Assembly: GCA_049515655.1 (NCBI GenBank)
Contig: JBEKTW010000009.1
Location: forward strand, 1-64,000
Direction of reading: 5' to 3'
DNA from: JBEKTW01 sp049515655
GTDB lineage: Bacteria; Bacteroidota; Ignavibacteria; UBA10030; SZUA-254
DNA: 64,000 nucleotides
Under the pieces are notes generated by a model. The model made no database searches, was not told the origin of the DNA, and saw nothing but the letters and a program-made list of their open reading frames with translations. Below are positions 8,106 to 17,525 of this stretch, piece by piece. Numbering within the stretch: position 1 is the first letter of the stretch; every line of letters begins with the position of its first letter. The position numbers and the translations under genes were made by a program.

Positions 8106-10097
8106 ATGAAAAAGCTGTTCAAAATACGTGAGCTGGTAATCTTCCTTGCTGTCGTTCTGACAGCTCTGGTGTTCTATGCCGCTCAGCCCGGTGAAACGAA
8201 TCGCTTCCTTTCCTTCTCCAATCTTGAAGCTATTCTCCTGGGAATGTCGCTCGATGGTCTCATCGCAATCGGAATGACCTTTGTCATCATCACCGGCGGT
8301 TTTGACCTGTCGGTCGGGTCGACATTCGCGCTTGGCGGACTGGTTGTCGGAGAGCTGCTCCAGAGTGGGTATCCTGTTCTTTTGGCTATCGCCGCGGCTG
8401 TCCTTTCCGGGGCGATGGTGGGGTTGTTTAACGGACTCGTAATCACAAAAGTGAAAGTGAATCCGTTCGTCACGACACTCGGCTCGATGACCATTGTGCG
8501 AGGAATTGTTCTTCTTCAAACCCAGGGGAATTCCCTTACCGGCTTCCCATCGGAGTTTGTCGCGCTCGGGCAGGGGAAATTCCTGGGAATCTTCTATCCA
8601 ATCATCATCATGCTCGTATTCCTGCTGGCCGCCGACATTCTTTTGAGGAAGTCGCGCTTCTTGCGGAAAGCGTACTACATCGGGGGAAACGAAGAAGCCG
8701 CGAGACTTTCCGGCATCGAGGTCGACAAAGTGAAGATCTGGATGTACGTCATCATCGGGGCACTCTCGGCCCTGGCGGGCATCATATCAGCCGCGAAAAC
8801 GGAATCGACCTCTCCGATCGCAGGCACGGGCGCGGAGCTCAGGATCATCGCGGCGGTCGTCGTCGGCGGAGCGAGCCTGTCCGGCGGTCGCGGGACGATC
8901 TTCGGGACGTTCTTGGGTCTCATGTTGACCAGCATTATCACCAATGGACTGGGATTCCTGAGGATCTCATTCTACTCCGAAGGAATCGTTTCCGGCGCCA
9001 TTCTCATTGTTGCCGTCATGCTCGACCAGCTCACGCGGGAACGGCTGAAACTTTTTATCAGTTTTCTCACCACAACGAAGGCAAAACGCATGGAGCGAGT
9101 TATCAATGTGATATTGTCTGCCATCATTCTCTTGTTGCTCATCTTTCAACCATGGGGGAAAACCACCCGCCCGGGCGCCGAAGTCCACGGCCCCGCAGTG
9201 AGCAACGAAGAGTACGTTTTCCTCGGCGTTTCCGTCGGCAATCCGTACTGGGTTGATGCACGATTAGGGTTGGAGGATAAGGCGAAAATGCTCGGCGTGA
9301 AATCGGAGGTTCGTGGACCGACCGGTAATGACCCCACCCAGCAGGTAAAAGAATTCGAGCAGTTGCTGGCCCGAAAACCTGCGGGCATTCTCATCGCACC
9401 GGCATCCGACGCCCTGCGTACGGTGATCGACCGCGCGGTCGACCAGGGAATACCGGTAATTTGCATCGATACCGACGATCCAAAGAGCAAGCGGTACACG
9501 TACATCGGAACCGACAACTACAACGCAGGTTCCCAGACCGGCCGCATGCTCGCCCGGGCAGTGGGGGGAAAAGGAGAGGTCGCGCTCCTGACCGTTCCGG
9601 GGCAATCGAATCATGAAGACCGTGCACGCGGCTGCCGGGATGTACTGGCGTCATATCCAGGCATCACCATCGTGAAGGTTGGCAACGACCTGGCTCTCTC
9701 GGCCGAGTCTGAGAAAGTGGCCCGTTCGATCCTGCAGGCATATCCGAACCTCGCCGGCTTCGGATGCACCGATGCCGCCGGCGGCGAAGGCTGTGCCGTT
9801 GCCGTACGTGAGGTGGGCAAGATCGGCAAAGTAAAGATCGTTGCCATGGATAGGAACGAAACAACGCTCGATTACATCGAGCAAGGCATTATCGATGCGT
9901 CGATCGCGCAGCGCACGTACACCATGGCGTATCTCGGTCTGGAATTACTCTACGACCTGAATCATAACAACATCCAGCTCGTTCCCAACTGGAGGGAAGC
10001 CAGTATCGTCCCATTGCCGCGAGTCATCGATACCGGAACGATTGTGATTGATAAATCCAACGTGAAAGCATTCATGAAAAATGCAGGGCACATCTAG
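8106..10097 (+). CDS. Sugar ABC permease fused to sugar-binding protein
   Basis: The protein has 663 residues from the ATG at 8106; an upstream in-frame ATG at 8046 would add 20 unlikely residues. Residues about 1-320 form an RbsC-type permease with some eight membrane helices, the GLIAIGMTFVIITGGFDLSVGS-like segment and the conserved GRGTIFGTFLG loop. A further hydrophobic helix (about 340-357) leads into a periplasmic sugar-binding domain (about 368-663, Peripla_BP_4 type). That domain has the opening VSVGNPYWVDARLG, the central GILIAPASDALRTVI, and CIDTDD...YIGTDNYNAG. Normally the binding protein is separate and secreted. Here it seems tethered to its own channel. It works with the ATPase upstream; arabinose is the probable cargo. 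Confidence 0.88.
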   Translation: MKKLFKIRELVIFLAVVLTALVFYAAQPGETNRFLSFSNLEAILLGMSLDGLIAIGMTFVIITGGFDLSVGSTFALGGLVVGELLQSGYPVLLAIAAAVLSGAMVGLFNGLVITKVKVNPFVTTLGSMTIVRGIVLLQTQGNSLTGFPSEFVALGQGKFLGIFYPIIIMLVFLLAADILLRKSRFLRKAYYIGGNEEAARLSGIEVDKVKIWMYVIIGALSALAGIISAAKTESTSPIAGTGAELRIIAAVVVGGASLSGGRGTIFGTFLGLMLTSIITNGLGFLRISFYSEGIVSGAILIVAVMLDQLTRERLKLFISFLTTTKAKRMERVINVILSAIILLLLIFQPWGKTTRPGAEVHGPAVSNEEYVFLGVSVGNPYWVDARLGLEDKAKMLGVKSEVRGPTGNDPTQQVKEFEQLLARKPAGILIAPASDALRTVIDRAVDQGIPVICIDTDDPKSKRYTYIGTDNYNAGSQTGRMLARAVGGKGEVALLTVPGQSNHEDRARGCRDVLASYPGITIVKVGNDLALSAESEKVARSILQAYPNLAGFGCTDAAGGEGCAVAVREVGKIGKVKIVAMDRNETTLDYIEQGIIDASIAQRTYTMAYLGLELLYDLNHNNIQLVPNWREASIVPLPRVIDTGTIVIDKSNVKAFMKNAGHI

Positions 10098-10135
10098 CGT
10101 CCCGTATCGGGAATAGATTGATGAAGTTTTGCGGC

Positions 10136-10204
10136 CTTTAACCCTCACCCTGTCACTCCGTGACATCCCTCTCCCACTGGGAGAGGGAGCGAGGGTGAGG
10201 GTAA
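10136..10204. repeat. CCCTCACCC/CTCTCCC nested palindrome
   Basis: AACCCTCACCCTG ... CCCTCTCCCACTGGGAGAGGG ... CGAGGGTGAGGGT forms a large nested hairpin between the transporter and its regulator. Related palindromes occur at about 866 and 15488. It could act as a transcript end between the two genes. Confidence 0.75.
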
Positions 10205-10266
10205 CGAGTGACACAACGATCCAACGAGTTATTAAGACTATTTAAGTGACACGATACTCGGTGCCT

Positions 10267-11322
10267 ATGACGAAGAGAGCAACATCGCCCTCTATCAAAC
10301 TCATTGCCGCGAAGGCTCTGGTCTCTATCGGGACGGTTGACCGGGTCTTGCACAACAGGAAAGGTGTTTCGGAAAAGACAAGAGTGAAGATTCAGCGGAT
10401 TGTCTCGGCGCTCGGTTATACGCCCAATATTTATGCCCGCAATCTGTCGCTGGCGAAAACGTATCATTTTGGTGTGCTGATGCCGAAACTTGCGCAGGAC
10501 AGCGGCTACTGGCAAATTCCCGTGGAGGGAATGAAGAAAGCCGCGCGCGAGCTGGCAGCGTACAAAGTGAACGTTTCATTTTTTCACTTTGACCGTTATT
10601 CAGAGGCATCGTTCAAATCCGCTTTTCAGCGGGCGAATGGCGACCATCTGGATGGACTTCTCATTGCGCCGGTTCTCTCTCATGCGGCGGAGAAACTTCT
10701 TCCAGCCATTCCGCATCGGACGCCATATGTCTTTTTCGATTCGAACATTCCCGGCGCAAACAGTCTTTCATTCATCGGTCAGGATCCTTTTCAGAGCGGA
10801 TTGCTTGCGGCCGGTCTCATGCTGAGAATGATGAAAACCGGCGGGAGGGTCGCGATCGTCAAAGTGACTCCCGAAGATTTTCATATCAACGAGCGGATCA
10901 GAGGATTTCAGGCCGGCATGCAATCGACAAACGATATCCGTACATTACTGTACGAAGTCGACAGCCAGCAAGGTAACGCCGGATTCGACAGAGTCACGGC
11001 GAAAATTCTTGGAGAAAACAGGGATCTTGTGGGAATGTTCGTTTCTAATGCGTGGACACATCCGTTTGCGCATCATATTTCCTCATCCGGCAGAAGAAAG
11101 AAGATCTTCATCGTCGGTTATGACCTTGTTGAGAAGAATATTGAACTGCTGAAGCAGGGTTGTATTGATTTTCTGATAAGCCAGCGGCCCGAAATGCAGG
11201 GTTATGAGGGGATCTATAGTCTGTACAGGCACGGCGTCTTGCGGGAAAAAGTGACGAAAAAAATCATGGTCCCCATCGATATCCTTACAAAAGAGAACAT
11301 CGGATACTATCAGGTGATGTAA
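10267..11322 (+). CDS. LacI-family transcriptional regulator
   Basis: The protein has 351 residues from the ATG at 10267; a GTG at 10246 is the alternative. Residues about 9-60 hold a LacI helix-turn-helix (IKLIAAKALVSIGTVDRVLH) and the hinge region (YTPNIYARNLS). The remainder is a periplasmic-binding-protein-like sensor with YHFGVLMP at its start and GRVAIV and VGMFVSNAW further on, matching the Peripla_BP_4 type used by RbsR-like regulators. It lies between the arabinose transporter and araB, so it most likely represses this locus and is released by the sugar or a derivative. I did not find an obvious palindromic operator in the flanking gaps. Confidence 0.88.
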   Translation: MTKRATSPSIKLIAAKALVSIGTVDRVLHNRKGVSEKTRVKIQRIVSALGYTPNIYARNLSLAKTYHFGVLMPKLAQDSGYWQIPVEGMKKAARELAAYKVNVSFFHFDRYSEASFKSAFQRANGDHLDGLLIAPVLSHAAEKLLPAIPHRTPYVFFDSNIPGANSLSFIGQDPFQSGLLAAGLMLRMMKTGGRVAIVKVTPEDFHINERIRGFQAGMQSTNDIRTLLYEVDSQQGNAGFDRVTAKILGENRDLVGMFVSNAWTHPFAHHISSSGRRKKIFIVGYDLVEKNIELLKQGCIDFLISQRPEMQGYEGIYSLYRHGVLREKVTKKIMVPIDILTKENIGYYQVM

Positions 11323-11334
11323 CGGAGACTCATG

Positions 11335-11580
11335 AATCGTAATGAAAAATTCTGAATTCCAATGGCTGGAACCAGAACAAATCTTAAATCCGAATATCTA
11401 AATCCTAAACAAATCCTAAATCTCAAAAGCTAAATTCTAAACAAGCGCTAAGGACCAATAACAAAACCAAGATATCAAAAACAATTATCTTTCCAATTAA
11501 TGTTTTGATTTTTGGATTTAGAGCTTAGATTTTGTTTGAGATTTCGGATTTCGTGCTTTGGATTTTGAACATCGAAAATA
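11335..11580. repeat. AT-rich inverted repeat block
   Basis: This gap is built from AAATCCTAAA/AATCCGAATATCTAAATCC units on the left and their inverted forms (GGATTTAGAGC, GATTTCGGATTTCG) on the right, so the two halves can pair. No gene is present. It separates the regulator from araB. Confidence 0.65.
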
Positions 11581-11624
11581 GTTTTGCGTAACGCCACTTA
11601 TCATTATCTTACGGCAAGAGTGCT

Positions 11625-13319
11625 ATGAATAAATCTCAGTATGTTATTGGAGTGGACTTCGGAACCGACTCGGTCCGCGCATTGATCGTCGATGCCTCGG
11701 ACGGAAAAGAACTCTCCAGCGCGGTATCGTTTTTTTCGCGGTGGAAGGACGGACTGTATTGTGATCCGGTGTCGAACCAATTTCGTCAACATCCGGCGGA
11801 TCACATCGAGGCACTCGAGAACTCGGTGAGAGCGGCCATCAAGCAGGCGCCCGCCGGCACGGCGGAGAAAGTATTGGGGATGTCCGTCGACACCACCGGG
11901 TCCACACCGGGCGCGGTCGATAGGAATGCCAGACCGCTGGCGCTCTCGCCGGAGTTCAGTGAAAATCCCAACGCGATGTTCATCCTGTGGAAAGACCATA
12001 CCGCGGTGCGCGAGGCAGGAGAAATCAACACTCTCGCGCGAACATGGGGCGGTGTCGACTACACAAAATACGAAGGAGGTGTATATTCTTCGGAATGGTT
12101 CTGGGCAAAGATGCTGCACGTCCTGCGTGCCGACCCGAAGGTGCGGGTTGCCGCGTACTCCTGGGTGGAGAACTGCGACTGGATTCCAGCGATGCTCACG
12201 GGAAACGCCGACCCCGTGAAACTAAAACGAAGCAGGTGCGCCGCGGGCCATAAGGCAATGTGGCACGCATCGTTCGAAGGACTTCCTTCGGAGGAATTTC
12301 TTGTCCGGTTGGACCCCGTCCTCAAAGGACTTCGTTCCTGTCTTTACACGCAGACATACACGAGTGACGTGTGCGCCGGAACATTGTCGCCGGAATGGGC
12401 TCAACGGCTGGGCCTGCCTTCAAATGTAAAAGTCGGCGTCGGCGCCTTCGACGCTCACATGGGCGCTGTCGGCGGTGAAATTTCTCCGTACATTCTGACG
12501 AAGATCATGGGCACCTCGACTTGCGATATGCTCCTCGCGCCGGCGGACGAGATGGGCGACAAGATCGTCAAAGGAATTTGCGGACAGGTAGACGGATCCA
12601 TCATCCCGGGAATGATCGGTATGGAGGCGGGACAATCGGCGTTTGGGGACGTCTATGCATGGTTCAAGGACGTCCTCATGTGGCCGGCCGAAAACACTCT
12701 CGGCCAGAACACAACGTTTGACCCTCAGGTAAAAGCAAAACTTCTCGGCGAACTGTCGGAGCGTATCATTCCGGCACTTTCGGACGCTGCTACAAAGATC
12801 CCGCTTGAAAAATCCGGAGAGCTTGCGCTGGACTGGCTCAACGGACGGCGGACTCCCGATGCAAATCAACTGCTCAAAGGAGCGATTACACAGTTGAATC
12901 TCGGCAGCGACGCGCCGCGCATCTTTCGCGCGCTTGTCGAAGCGACCGCCTTCGGGGCGAGAAAGATCGTCGATTGCTTCCGCTCGCAGGGAGTCAGAAT
13001 CGACGGGGTTATTGCACTCGGCGGTGTGGCGAACAAGTCTAACTTTATTATGCAAACCGTTGCCGATGTTTTGAACATGCCGATCAAAGTACCGCGGTCG
13101 GAGCAGACGTGTGCCCTCGGTGCCGCAATGTGCGCCGCAGCCGTCGCGGGCATCTTCCCGTCCATTGACGAAGCGAAAAACGCAATGGGCCAGGGCTTCG
13201 AAAAGGAATACCGACCCGTGGCAGGACACGTCCAATTCTACAACGACCTTTACGGACGTTATTCCCGTCTCGCGGCATTCATCGAACAGGAAACACAAAC
13301 ATTGAAGGATATGCAGTGA
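11625..13319 (+). CDS. araB: Ribulokinase
   Basis: This 564-residue cytoplasmic FGGY kinase should phosphorylate L-ribulose to L-ribulose 5-phosphate with ATP, and the length fits AraB. The opening YVIGVDFGTDSVRALIVDA is the phosphate-1 motif, and the YCDPVSNQFRQHP segment (about residues 44-57) is characteristic of ribulokinases rather than xylulokinases. Further along are MGTSTCDM (near 303), GMEAGQSAFGD (near 331) and the C-terminal IALGGVANKSNFIMQTVADVL. The end overlaps the start of araD by 4 bases (GTGA), implying translational coupling. Confidence 0.95.
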   Translation: MNKSQYVIGVDFGTDSVRALIVDASDGKELSSAVSFFSRWKDGLYCDPVSNQFRQHPADHIEALENSVRAAIKQAPAGTAEKVLGMSVDTTGSTPGAVDRNARPLALSPEFSENPNAMFILWKDHTAVREAGEINTLARTWGGVDYTKYEGGVYSSEWFWAKMLHVLRADPKVRVAAYSWVENCDWIPAMLTGNADPVKLKRSRCAAGHKAMWHASFEGLPSEEFLVRLDPVLKGLRSCLYTQTYTSDVCAGTLSPEWAQRLGLPSNVKVGVGAFDAHMGAVGGEISPYILTKIMGTSTCDMLLAPADEMGDKIVKGICGQVDGSIIPGMIGMEAGQSAFGDVYAWFKDVLMWPAENTLGQNTTFDPQVKAKLLGELSERIIPALSDAATKIPLEKSGELALDWLNGRRTPDANQLLKGAITQLNLGSDAPRIFRALVEATAFGARKIVDCFRSQGVRIDGVIALGGVANKSNFIMQTVADVLNMPIKVPRSEQTCALGAAMCAAAVAGIFPSIDEAKNAMGQGFEKEYRPVAGHVQFYNDLYGRYSRLAAFIEQETQTLKDMQ

Positions 13320-14020
13320 ACCGAATCCATCGTCTGAAGGAAGTTGCCTGGAAGTGCAACAGGGAATTGTCGCGCTTCGGCCTTGCCGTCCGTACGTTCG
13401 GTAATGCGAGCGCGGTCGACCGTAAAGAGGGGCTCGTTGCTATCAAGCCGAGCGGCGTAGAGTATGAAGACCTGCGCGTTGAGGATATGGTTGTGGTGGA
13501 CCTCAATAACAATGTCGTCGAGGGGAAACTTCGTCCGTCTTCCGACACGAAAACGCATACGCTGTTGTACAGAGCATTTCCCGAGATCGGGGGTGTTGTC
13601 CACACGCATTCTACGTACGCCGTTGCCTGGGCGCAGGCAGTGCGGCCAATTCCCATTCTCGGCACGACGCACGCAGACTATCTTGCGGTGGATATTCCGT
13701 GTACCGCAATCATGAGCGACCCAATGATCAAAGGCGACTACGAAGAGGAAACGGGCAAACAAATCACAAGAGTTTTCAGGAACCGTTCGTATAAAGAAAT
13801 TCCGATGGTCATCGTGGCATGTCACGGGCCATTCACCTGGGGCGAAACGCCGGAGAAAGCGGTCGAACACAGCGTGATGCTGGAAGAAATTGCACGAATG
13901 GCGTTCCTGACGCTCCAGATCCGGCCGGATACTCCGCGCCTCAAGCAAACGCTTATCGATAAACATTTCAAGCGCAAACATGGGAAGAAGGCCTACTATG
14001 GACAAGGGAATAAATCTTAA
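13316..14020 (+). CDS. araD: L-ribulose-5-phosphate 4-epimerase
   Basis: This 234-residue cytoplasmic class II aldolase/epimerase converts L-ribulose 5-phosphate to D-xylulose 5-phosphate, which enters the pentose phosphate pathway. It starts at a GTG that overlaps the araB stop (GTGA). Visible family motifs are GNASAVDR near 25, the substrate loop IKPSGVEYEDL near 43, RPSSDTKTH (near 75), the zinc-binding HTHSTYAVAWAQA (near 97) and a later HGPFTWG. All the metal-binding histidines I expect appear present. The length matches AraD from other bacteria. Confidence 0.95.
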   Translation: MNRIHRLKEVAWKCNRELSRFGLAVRTFGNASAVDRKEGLVAIKPSGVEYEDLRVEDMVVVDLNNNVVEGKLRPSSDTKTHTLLYRAFPEIGGVVHTHSTYAVAWAQAVRPIPILGTTHADYLAVDIPCTAIMSDPMIKGDYEEETGKQITRVFRNRSYKEIPMVIVACHGPFTWGETPEKAVEHSVMLEEIARMAFLTLQIRPDTPRLKQTLIDKHFKRKHGKKAYYGQGNKS

Positions 14021-14245
14021 ATTCGAATATCTAAACCCTAAACAAGCAACAAATTCTAAAATCTAAATCCCAAATGCACCCGTCTTGCTGACACGCTTTT
14101 AGTCAGCATCTGAACCGAGCAGGCAACGCATAGATCCTGACTTGAAGAATGTCAGGATGACGCTTGTTTGGGATTTCGGATTTACGATTTTATTAAGTGA
14201 TTTTTGGAAGATCAGTTCTTAACTAACTCTCAATAATTCTTAAAC
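14021..14245. repeat. Intergenic hairpin/AT-rich repeat mosaic
   Basis: After araD comes AATTCGAATATCTAAACCC and AACAAATTCTAAAATC, then a GTCTTGCTGACacgcttttaGTCAGCATC hairpin (about 14084-14113), a GATCCTGACttgaagaatGTCAGGATGACG hairpin (about 14132-14162) and inverted GGATTTCGGATTT units. These are the same modules as at 7.7-8.1 kb, here in the opposite orientation. No gene is present. Confidence 0.65.
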
Positions 14246-14259
14246 AGAAAGGCTTTTGT

Positions 14260-15414
14260 ATGAACATCGCTCGACTTACCTTCTCGCTTCTCTTCACCTG
14301 CTGCCTGACGGCAAGCCTAGCTCTTTCCCAGGAGGCATCGTTCAACGGACTGAACATGCATCTCGGTAACCTCTGGCAGCTCTCCAAAGCGAAAACACGT
14401 TCAATGAGCCCAGAGAACTTTACCGGAGAAAAAGGGAAAGGCGGCATGGCTACCCAGGGCACGGGCAAAAGGGCCGCGCGCGACCTCGGCCAGGGATGGA
14501 AGATTTCGCCATGCGTGAGGATTGCTCCCAACCAGCCGTTTACGCTGGCCGACGTCAAAGGACCGGGAGCCGTTCAGCAAATCTGGATGACACCGACGGG
14601 CAATTGGAGATTTTCGATAATCAGAATGTACTGGGACGGTGAGGAAAATCCCTCCGTGGAATGCCCTGTAGGCGATTTCTTTGCCTGCGGCTGGGGATCG
14701 TATGCTCAGGTTTCTTCCGTCCCCGTGTGCGTCAATCCGGGCAGCGCGCTGAATTGCTACTGGGAAATGCCCTTCCACAAATCATGCAAGATCACGTTTG
14801 AGAATATCGATGCCGATACAATGACCCTGTACTACCAGGTCAATTACACGCTCACCAACATCCCCGACGATGCCGCGTACTTCCATGCTCAATTCCGGCG
14901 GGTCAATCCTCTGACGTCCAAAGATGTGTACACGATTCTCGACGGTGTGAAAGGCTGGGGTCAGTACGTCGGAACCTACCTTGCCTGGGGTGTGCACAAC
15001 AACGGATGGTGGGGCGAGGGAGAAGTAAAATTCTTCATCGACGGCGACAAAGATTTCCCGACAATTTGCGGAACCGGCACCGAAGATTACTTCTGCGGCT
15101 CGTATGATTTTGAAAACCCGACGACGCACCAGTACCAGGAATTCACGACGCCGTATACCGGGTTGCCGCAGGTCATACGGCCGGACGGTATGTACAATTC
15201 GCAGCAGCGCTTTGGTTTGTATCGCTGGCATATTATGGATCCGGTTCGCTTCGAGAAAGACTTGAAAGTAACCATTCAGGGAATTGGATGGCGGTCGGGC
15301 GGTCGGTACCTGCCGCTCCAGGACGACATCGCGTCGGTTGCGTTCTGGTATCAGACGGAGCCGCACGCGCCGTTTCCGAAATTGCCGGACAAGGATTACC
15401 TCGAGATCCAGTGA
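14260..15414 (+). CDS. Secreted DUF2961/GH172 family glycoside hydrolase
   Basis: The protein has 384 residues. An N-terminal signal peptide (hydrophobic core about residues 8-22, ending SLALS-QE) sends it to the periplasm or outside. The mature part has the DUF2961 pattern: GPGAVQQIWMTP, RMYWDGEENPSVECPVGDFF with GWG after it, then CYWEMPF, and near residue 268 CGTGTEDYFCGSYDF, holding the acidic residues used for catalysis in this family. Characterised GH172 members include alpha-arabinofuranosidases and a difructose-anhydride synthase. Given araB/araD next door, an arabinofuranosidase acting on a plant or actinobacterial arabinan is the best guess. It starts the run of secreted enzymes in the locus. 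Confidence 0.85.
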   Translation: MNIARLTFSLLFTCCLTASLALSQEASFNGLNMHLGNLWQLSKAKTRSMSPENFTGEKGKGGMATQGTGKRAARDLGQGWKISPCVRIAPNQPFTLADVKGPGAVQQIWMTPTGNWRFSIIRMYWDGEENPSVECPVGDFFACGWGSYAQVSSVPVCVNPGSALNCYWEMPFHKSCKITFENIDADTMTLYYQVNYTLTNIPDDAAYFHAQFRRVNPLTSKDVYTILDGVKGWGQYVGTYLAWGVHNNGWWGEGEVKFFIDGDKDFPTICGTGTEDYFCGSYDFENPTTHQYQEFTTPYTGLPQVIRPDGMYNSQQRFGLYRWHIMDPVRFEKDLKVTIQGIGWRSGGRYLPLQDDIASVAFWYQTEPHAPFPKLPDKDYLEIQ

Positions 15415-15485
15415 ACGGAGAATATCTTCGACCAAGCGTCCTGTCCCCGAGTATCGTGAATAAATCGTTGGAGCCGTGCCGCTCT

Positions 15486-15586
15486 TAACCCACTCCCCTC
15501 CGCCTACGGCGGTATCCCCTCTCCCATCCTTCGACTTCGCTCAGGACAGGTTGGGAGAGGGGATAGAGGGGTGAGGGTAATGAGCC
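15486..15586. repeat. CTCTCCC palindrome with REP-like insert
   Basis: TAACCCACTCCCCTCC ... CCCCTCTCCC ... TTGGGAGAGGGG ... GGGGTGAGGG forms a nested hairpin like that at 10.1 kb. Its loop carries ATCCTTCGACTTCGCTCAGGACAGG, a sequence also found near 7840, and a CCGCCTACGGCGG palindrome. It separates the GH172 gene from the isomerase gene. Confidence 0.7.
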
Positions 15587-15625
15587 TGGATCAATTTGGC
15601 AACAAAGCAAACAAGGAGAACAAAG

Positions 15626-17104
15626 ATGAAAAACGTACCGTCAGTCACCATGGGTTTCATTGCCGTGAGCAGGGACTGCTTCCCGATTGAGCTTTCGAGG
15701 AAACGGCGAAAACAGGTTGTGGAAGGATGCACTGCGAAGAAGATTCCCGTGGTCGAGCTCGAGACCATTGTCGAGAATGAGAACGACATTGCCAATGCAC
15801 TCAAAGAACTTCGTGAGAAGAACGTTAACGCGCTCACCATCTATCTCGGAAACTTCGGACCGGAAGGACCGTTGACACTACTTGCGCAAAAGTTCGACGG
15901 ACCGGTCATGATCGTTGCCGCGGCGGAGGAAACCGGGAAGGATTTGTACGACGGAAGAGGCGATGCATACTGCGGCATGCTGAGCGCTTCGTACAACATG
16001 GGTCTGCGCAACCTCAAAGCGTATGTTCCCTCGTACCCCGTTGGGGCGCCGGAGGAGATCGCTGAAATGGTCAGGGATTTTATTCCCATCGCGAGGGCCG
16101 TGCTGGGATTGAAGCGACTGAAGATCTTTTCCTTCGGCCCGCGTCCGTACGACTTTCTCACATGCCACGCGCCCATCAAGCCGCTCTTCGACATCGGGGT
16201 TGAGATCATGGAGAACAGCGAGCTTGATATGTACGATAATTATCTTTCGGCGAAAGGGGATCCACGTATTCCGTCGGTCGCAGCCGACATGGCGAAGGAA
16301 CTGGGCAAAGGGAATACGTACCCCGAGCTGCTTGAAAAACTGGCACAGTTCGAGATCTCTCTTCTGGATTTCATGGAAAAGAATCTCGGTGCGTCGAAGT
16401 ATGGAGTATTCGCCAACAAGTGCTGGCCGTCGTTCGAGAAATTTTTTGGGTTCGTCCCGTGCTTCATCAACTCGCGTCTCGCCACGCGGGGCATACCGAT
16501 CTCCTGCGAATCCGACACCTACGGTGCACTGAGCGAGTACATCGCAACCTGCGTTACGGAATTACCGGCAGCAATACTCGACATCAACAACACCGTCCCG
16601 CGTGACATGTACGAAGAATCCAGGAAGGAAGTCGGAGATTATAAGAACAACGACCTCTTCATGGGATTTCATTGCGGAAATACATCCTCTGCCTGCATGG
16701 CCACTTCCATGATGAAGTACCAGCTCATCATGCACCGGCTCATGGAACAGGGGAAGGACCCCAATATCACGCGCGGAACGCTCGAGGGCAGAATTCGCGC
16801 CGGGGATATCACGATCTTCAGGCTTCAGGGCACACCCGACGCCGGGTTGAAAGGATACGTCGCGGAGGGCGAAATTCTCAACATCGAGCCCAAATCTTTC
16901 GGTTGCATTGCGGTATTTGCCGTGAAGGAGATGGGGCGGTTCTACCGGCACGTTCTCATTGAAAAACGCTTCCCACATCATACCGCCGTAGCGTTTTCGC
17001 ATCAGGGAAAAGCCATTTGGGAAACGCTGCGTCTCATCGGAATACGGGATCTCTCGTTCAATTTGCCGAAAGGGACTTTTTACCAAACCGAACATCCGTA
17101 TTAA
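15626..17104 (+). CDS. L-fucose isomerase-family sugar isomerase (candidate AraA replacement)
   Basis: The protein has 492 residues from the ATG at 15626, which has AAGGAGA upstream. The pattern matches the L-fucose/L-arabinose isomerase fold: FGPRPYDFLTCHAP in the middle, then ANKCWPSFEKFFGFVPC (near 267) and ISCESDTYGALSEYIA (near 292). FHCGNTSSACM (near 349) holds the metal-binding His, and a long C-terminal domain follows. No canonical araA is present although araB and araD are, so this enzyme probably supplies the missing L-arabinose to L-ribulose step in the cytoplasm. An alternative is a role on another sugar such as fucose or an arabinose isomer. Confidence 0.75.
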   Translation: MKNVPSVTMGFIAVSRDCFPIELSRKRRKQVVEGCTAKKIPVVELETIVENENDIANALKELREKNVNALTIYLGNFGPEGPLTLLAQKFDGPVMIVAAAEETGKDLYDGRGDAYCGMLSASYNMGLRNLKAYVPSYPVGAPEEIAEMVRDFIPIARAVLGLKRLKIFSFGPRPYDFLTCHAPIKPLFDIGVEIMENSELDMYDNYLSAKGDPRIPSVAADMAKELGKGNTYPELLEKLAQFEISLLDFMEKNLGASKYGVFANKCWPSFEKFFGFVPCFINSRLATRGIPISCESDTYGALSEYIATCVTELPAAILDINNTVPRDMYEESRKEVGDYKNNDLFMGFHCGNTSSACMATSMMKYQLIMHRLMEQGKDPNITRGTLEGRIRAGDITIFRLQGTPDAGLKGYVAEGEILNIEPKSFGCIAVFAVKEMGRFYRHVLIEKRFPHHTAVAFSHQGKAIWETLRLIGIRDLSFNLPKGTFYQTEHPY

Positions 17105-17119
17105 GTGGCAAGGATAAGC

Positions 17120-17515
17120 AGGTAAATATGTTTAGAGGTCAAAAGCACTAAACTCTAAATCCGAAATTCTAAACAAACTCCAATTCCAAAATTCGAATAT
17201 CAAAACACAGAATGGCTGCTTCGATTAGATGCTGACCATCCAGACGAGGTCGGGACCGGACGACGTGGGAAAGGGCACGCCAATCCAAGCGTCAGCCCGA
17301 CATGCTTTAGGTCGGGATCCGACGCGAAGCGTCGTCCTGACATGTCTTAAGTCAGGATCTGGACCGAGCATTCCGCTGCCAACGTTTGGATGCTGACCAG
17401 AAACGTGTCAGCAAGACGGGTTTGCCTAGGATTTGGGATTTAGAGCTTCGAGTTTAGGATTTGTTTCGGATTTAGATATTCGGACTTAGGATTTCCGACG
17501 AAGTTGTTTCATTTG
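17120..17515. repeat. Intergenic hairpin/AT-rich repeat mosaic
   Basis: This gap of about 400 bases has no gene. In order it has AAACTCTAAATCCGAAATTC units, a GATGCTGACC fragment (17229), two hairpins with GACATGCTTTAGGTCGGGATC and CTGACATGTCTTAAGTCAGGATC (about 17295-17356), a GATGCTGACcagaaacgTGTCAGCAAGACGGG hairpin (17390-17421) and inverted GGATTTGGGATTTAG units. Confidence 0.65.
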
Positions 17516-17525
17516 GAAACAAACA

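Noticed and set aside
12420..13298. 292-codon open frame on the minus strand
   Set aside because: It is the antisense shadow of araB, caused by codon bias, with no protein-like features.
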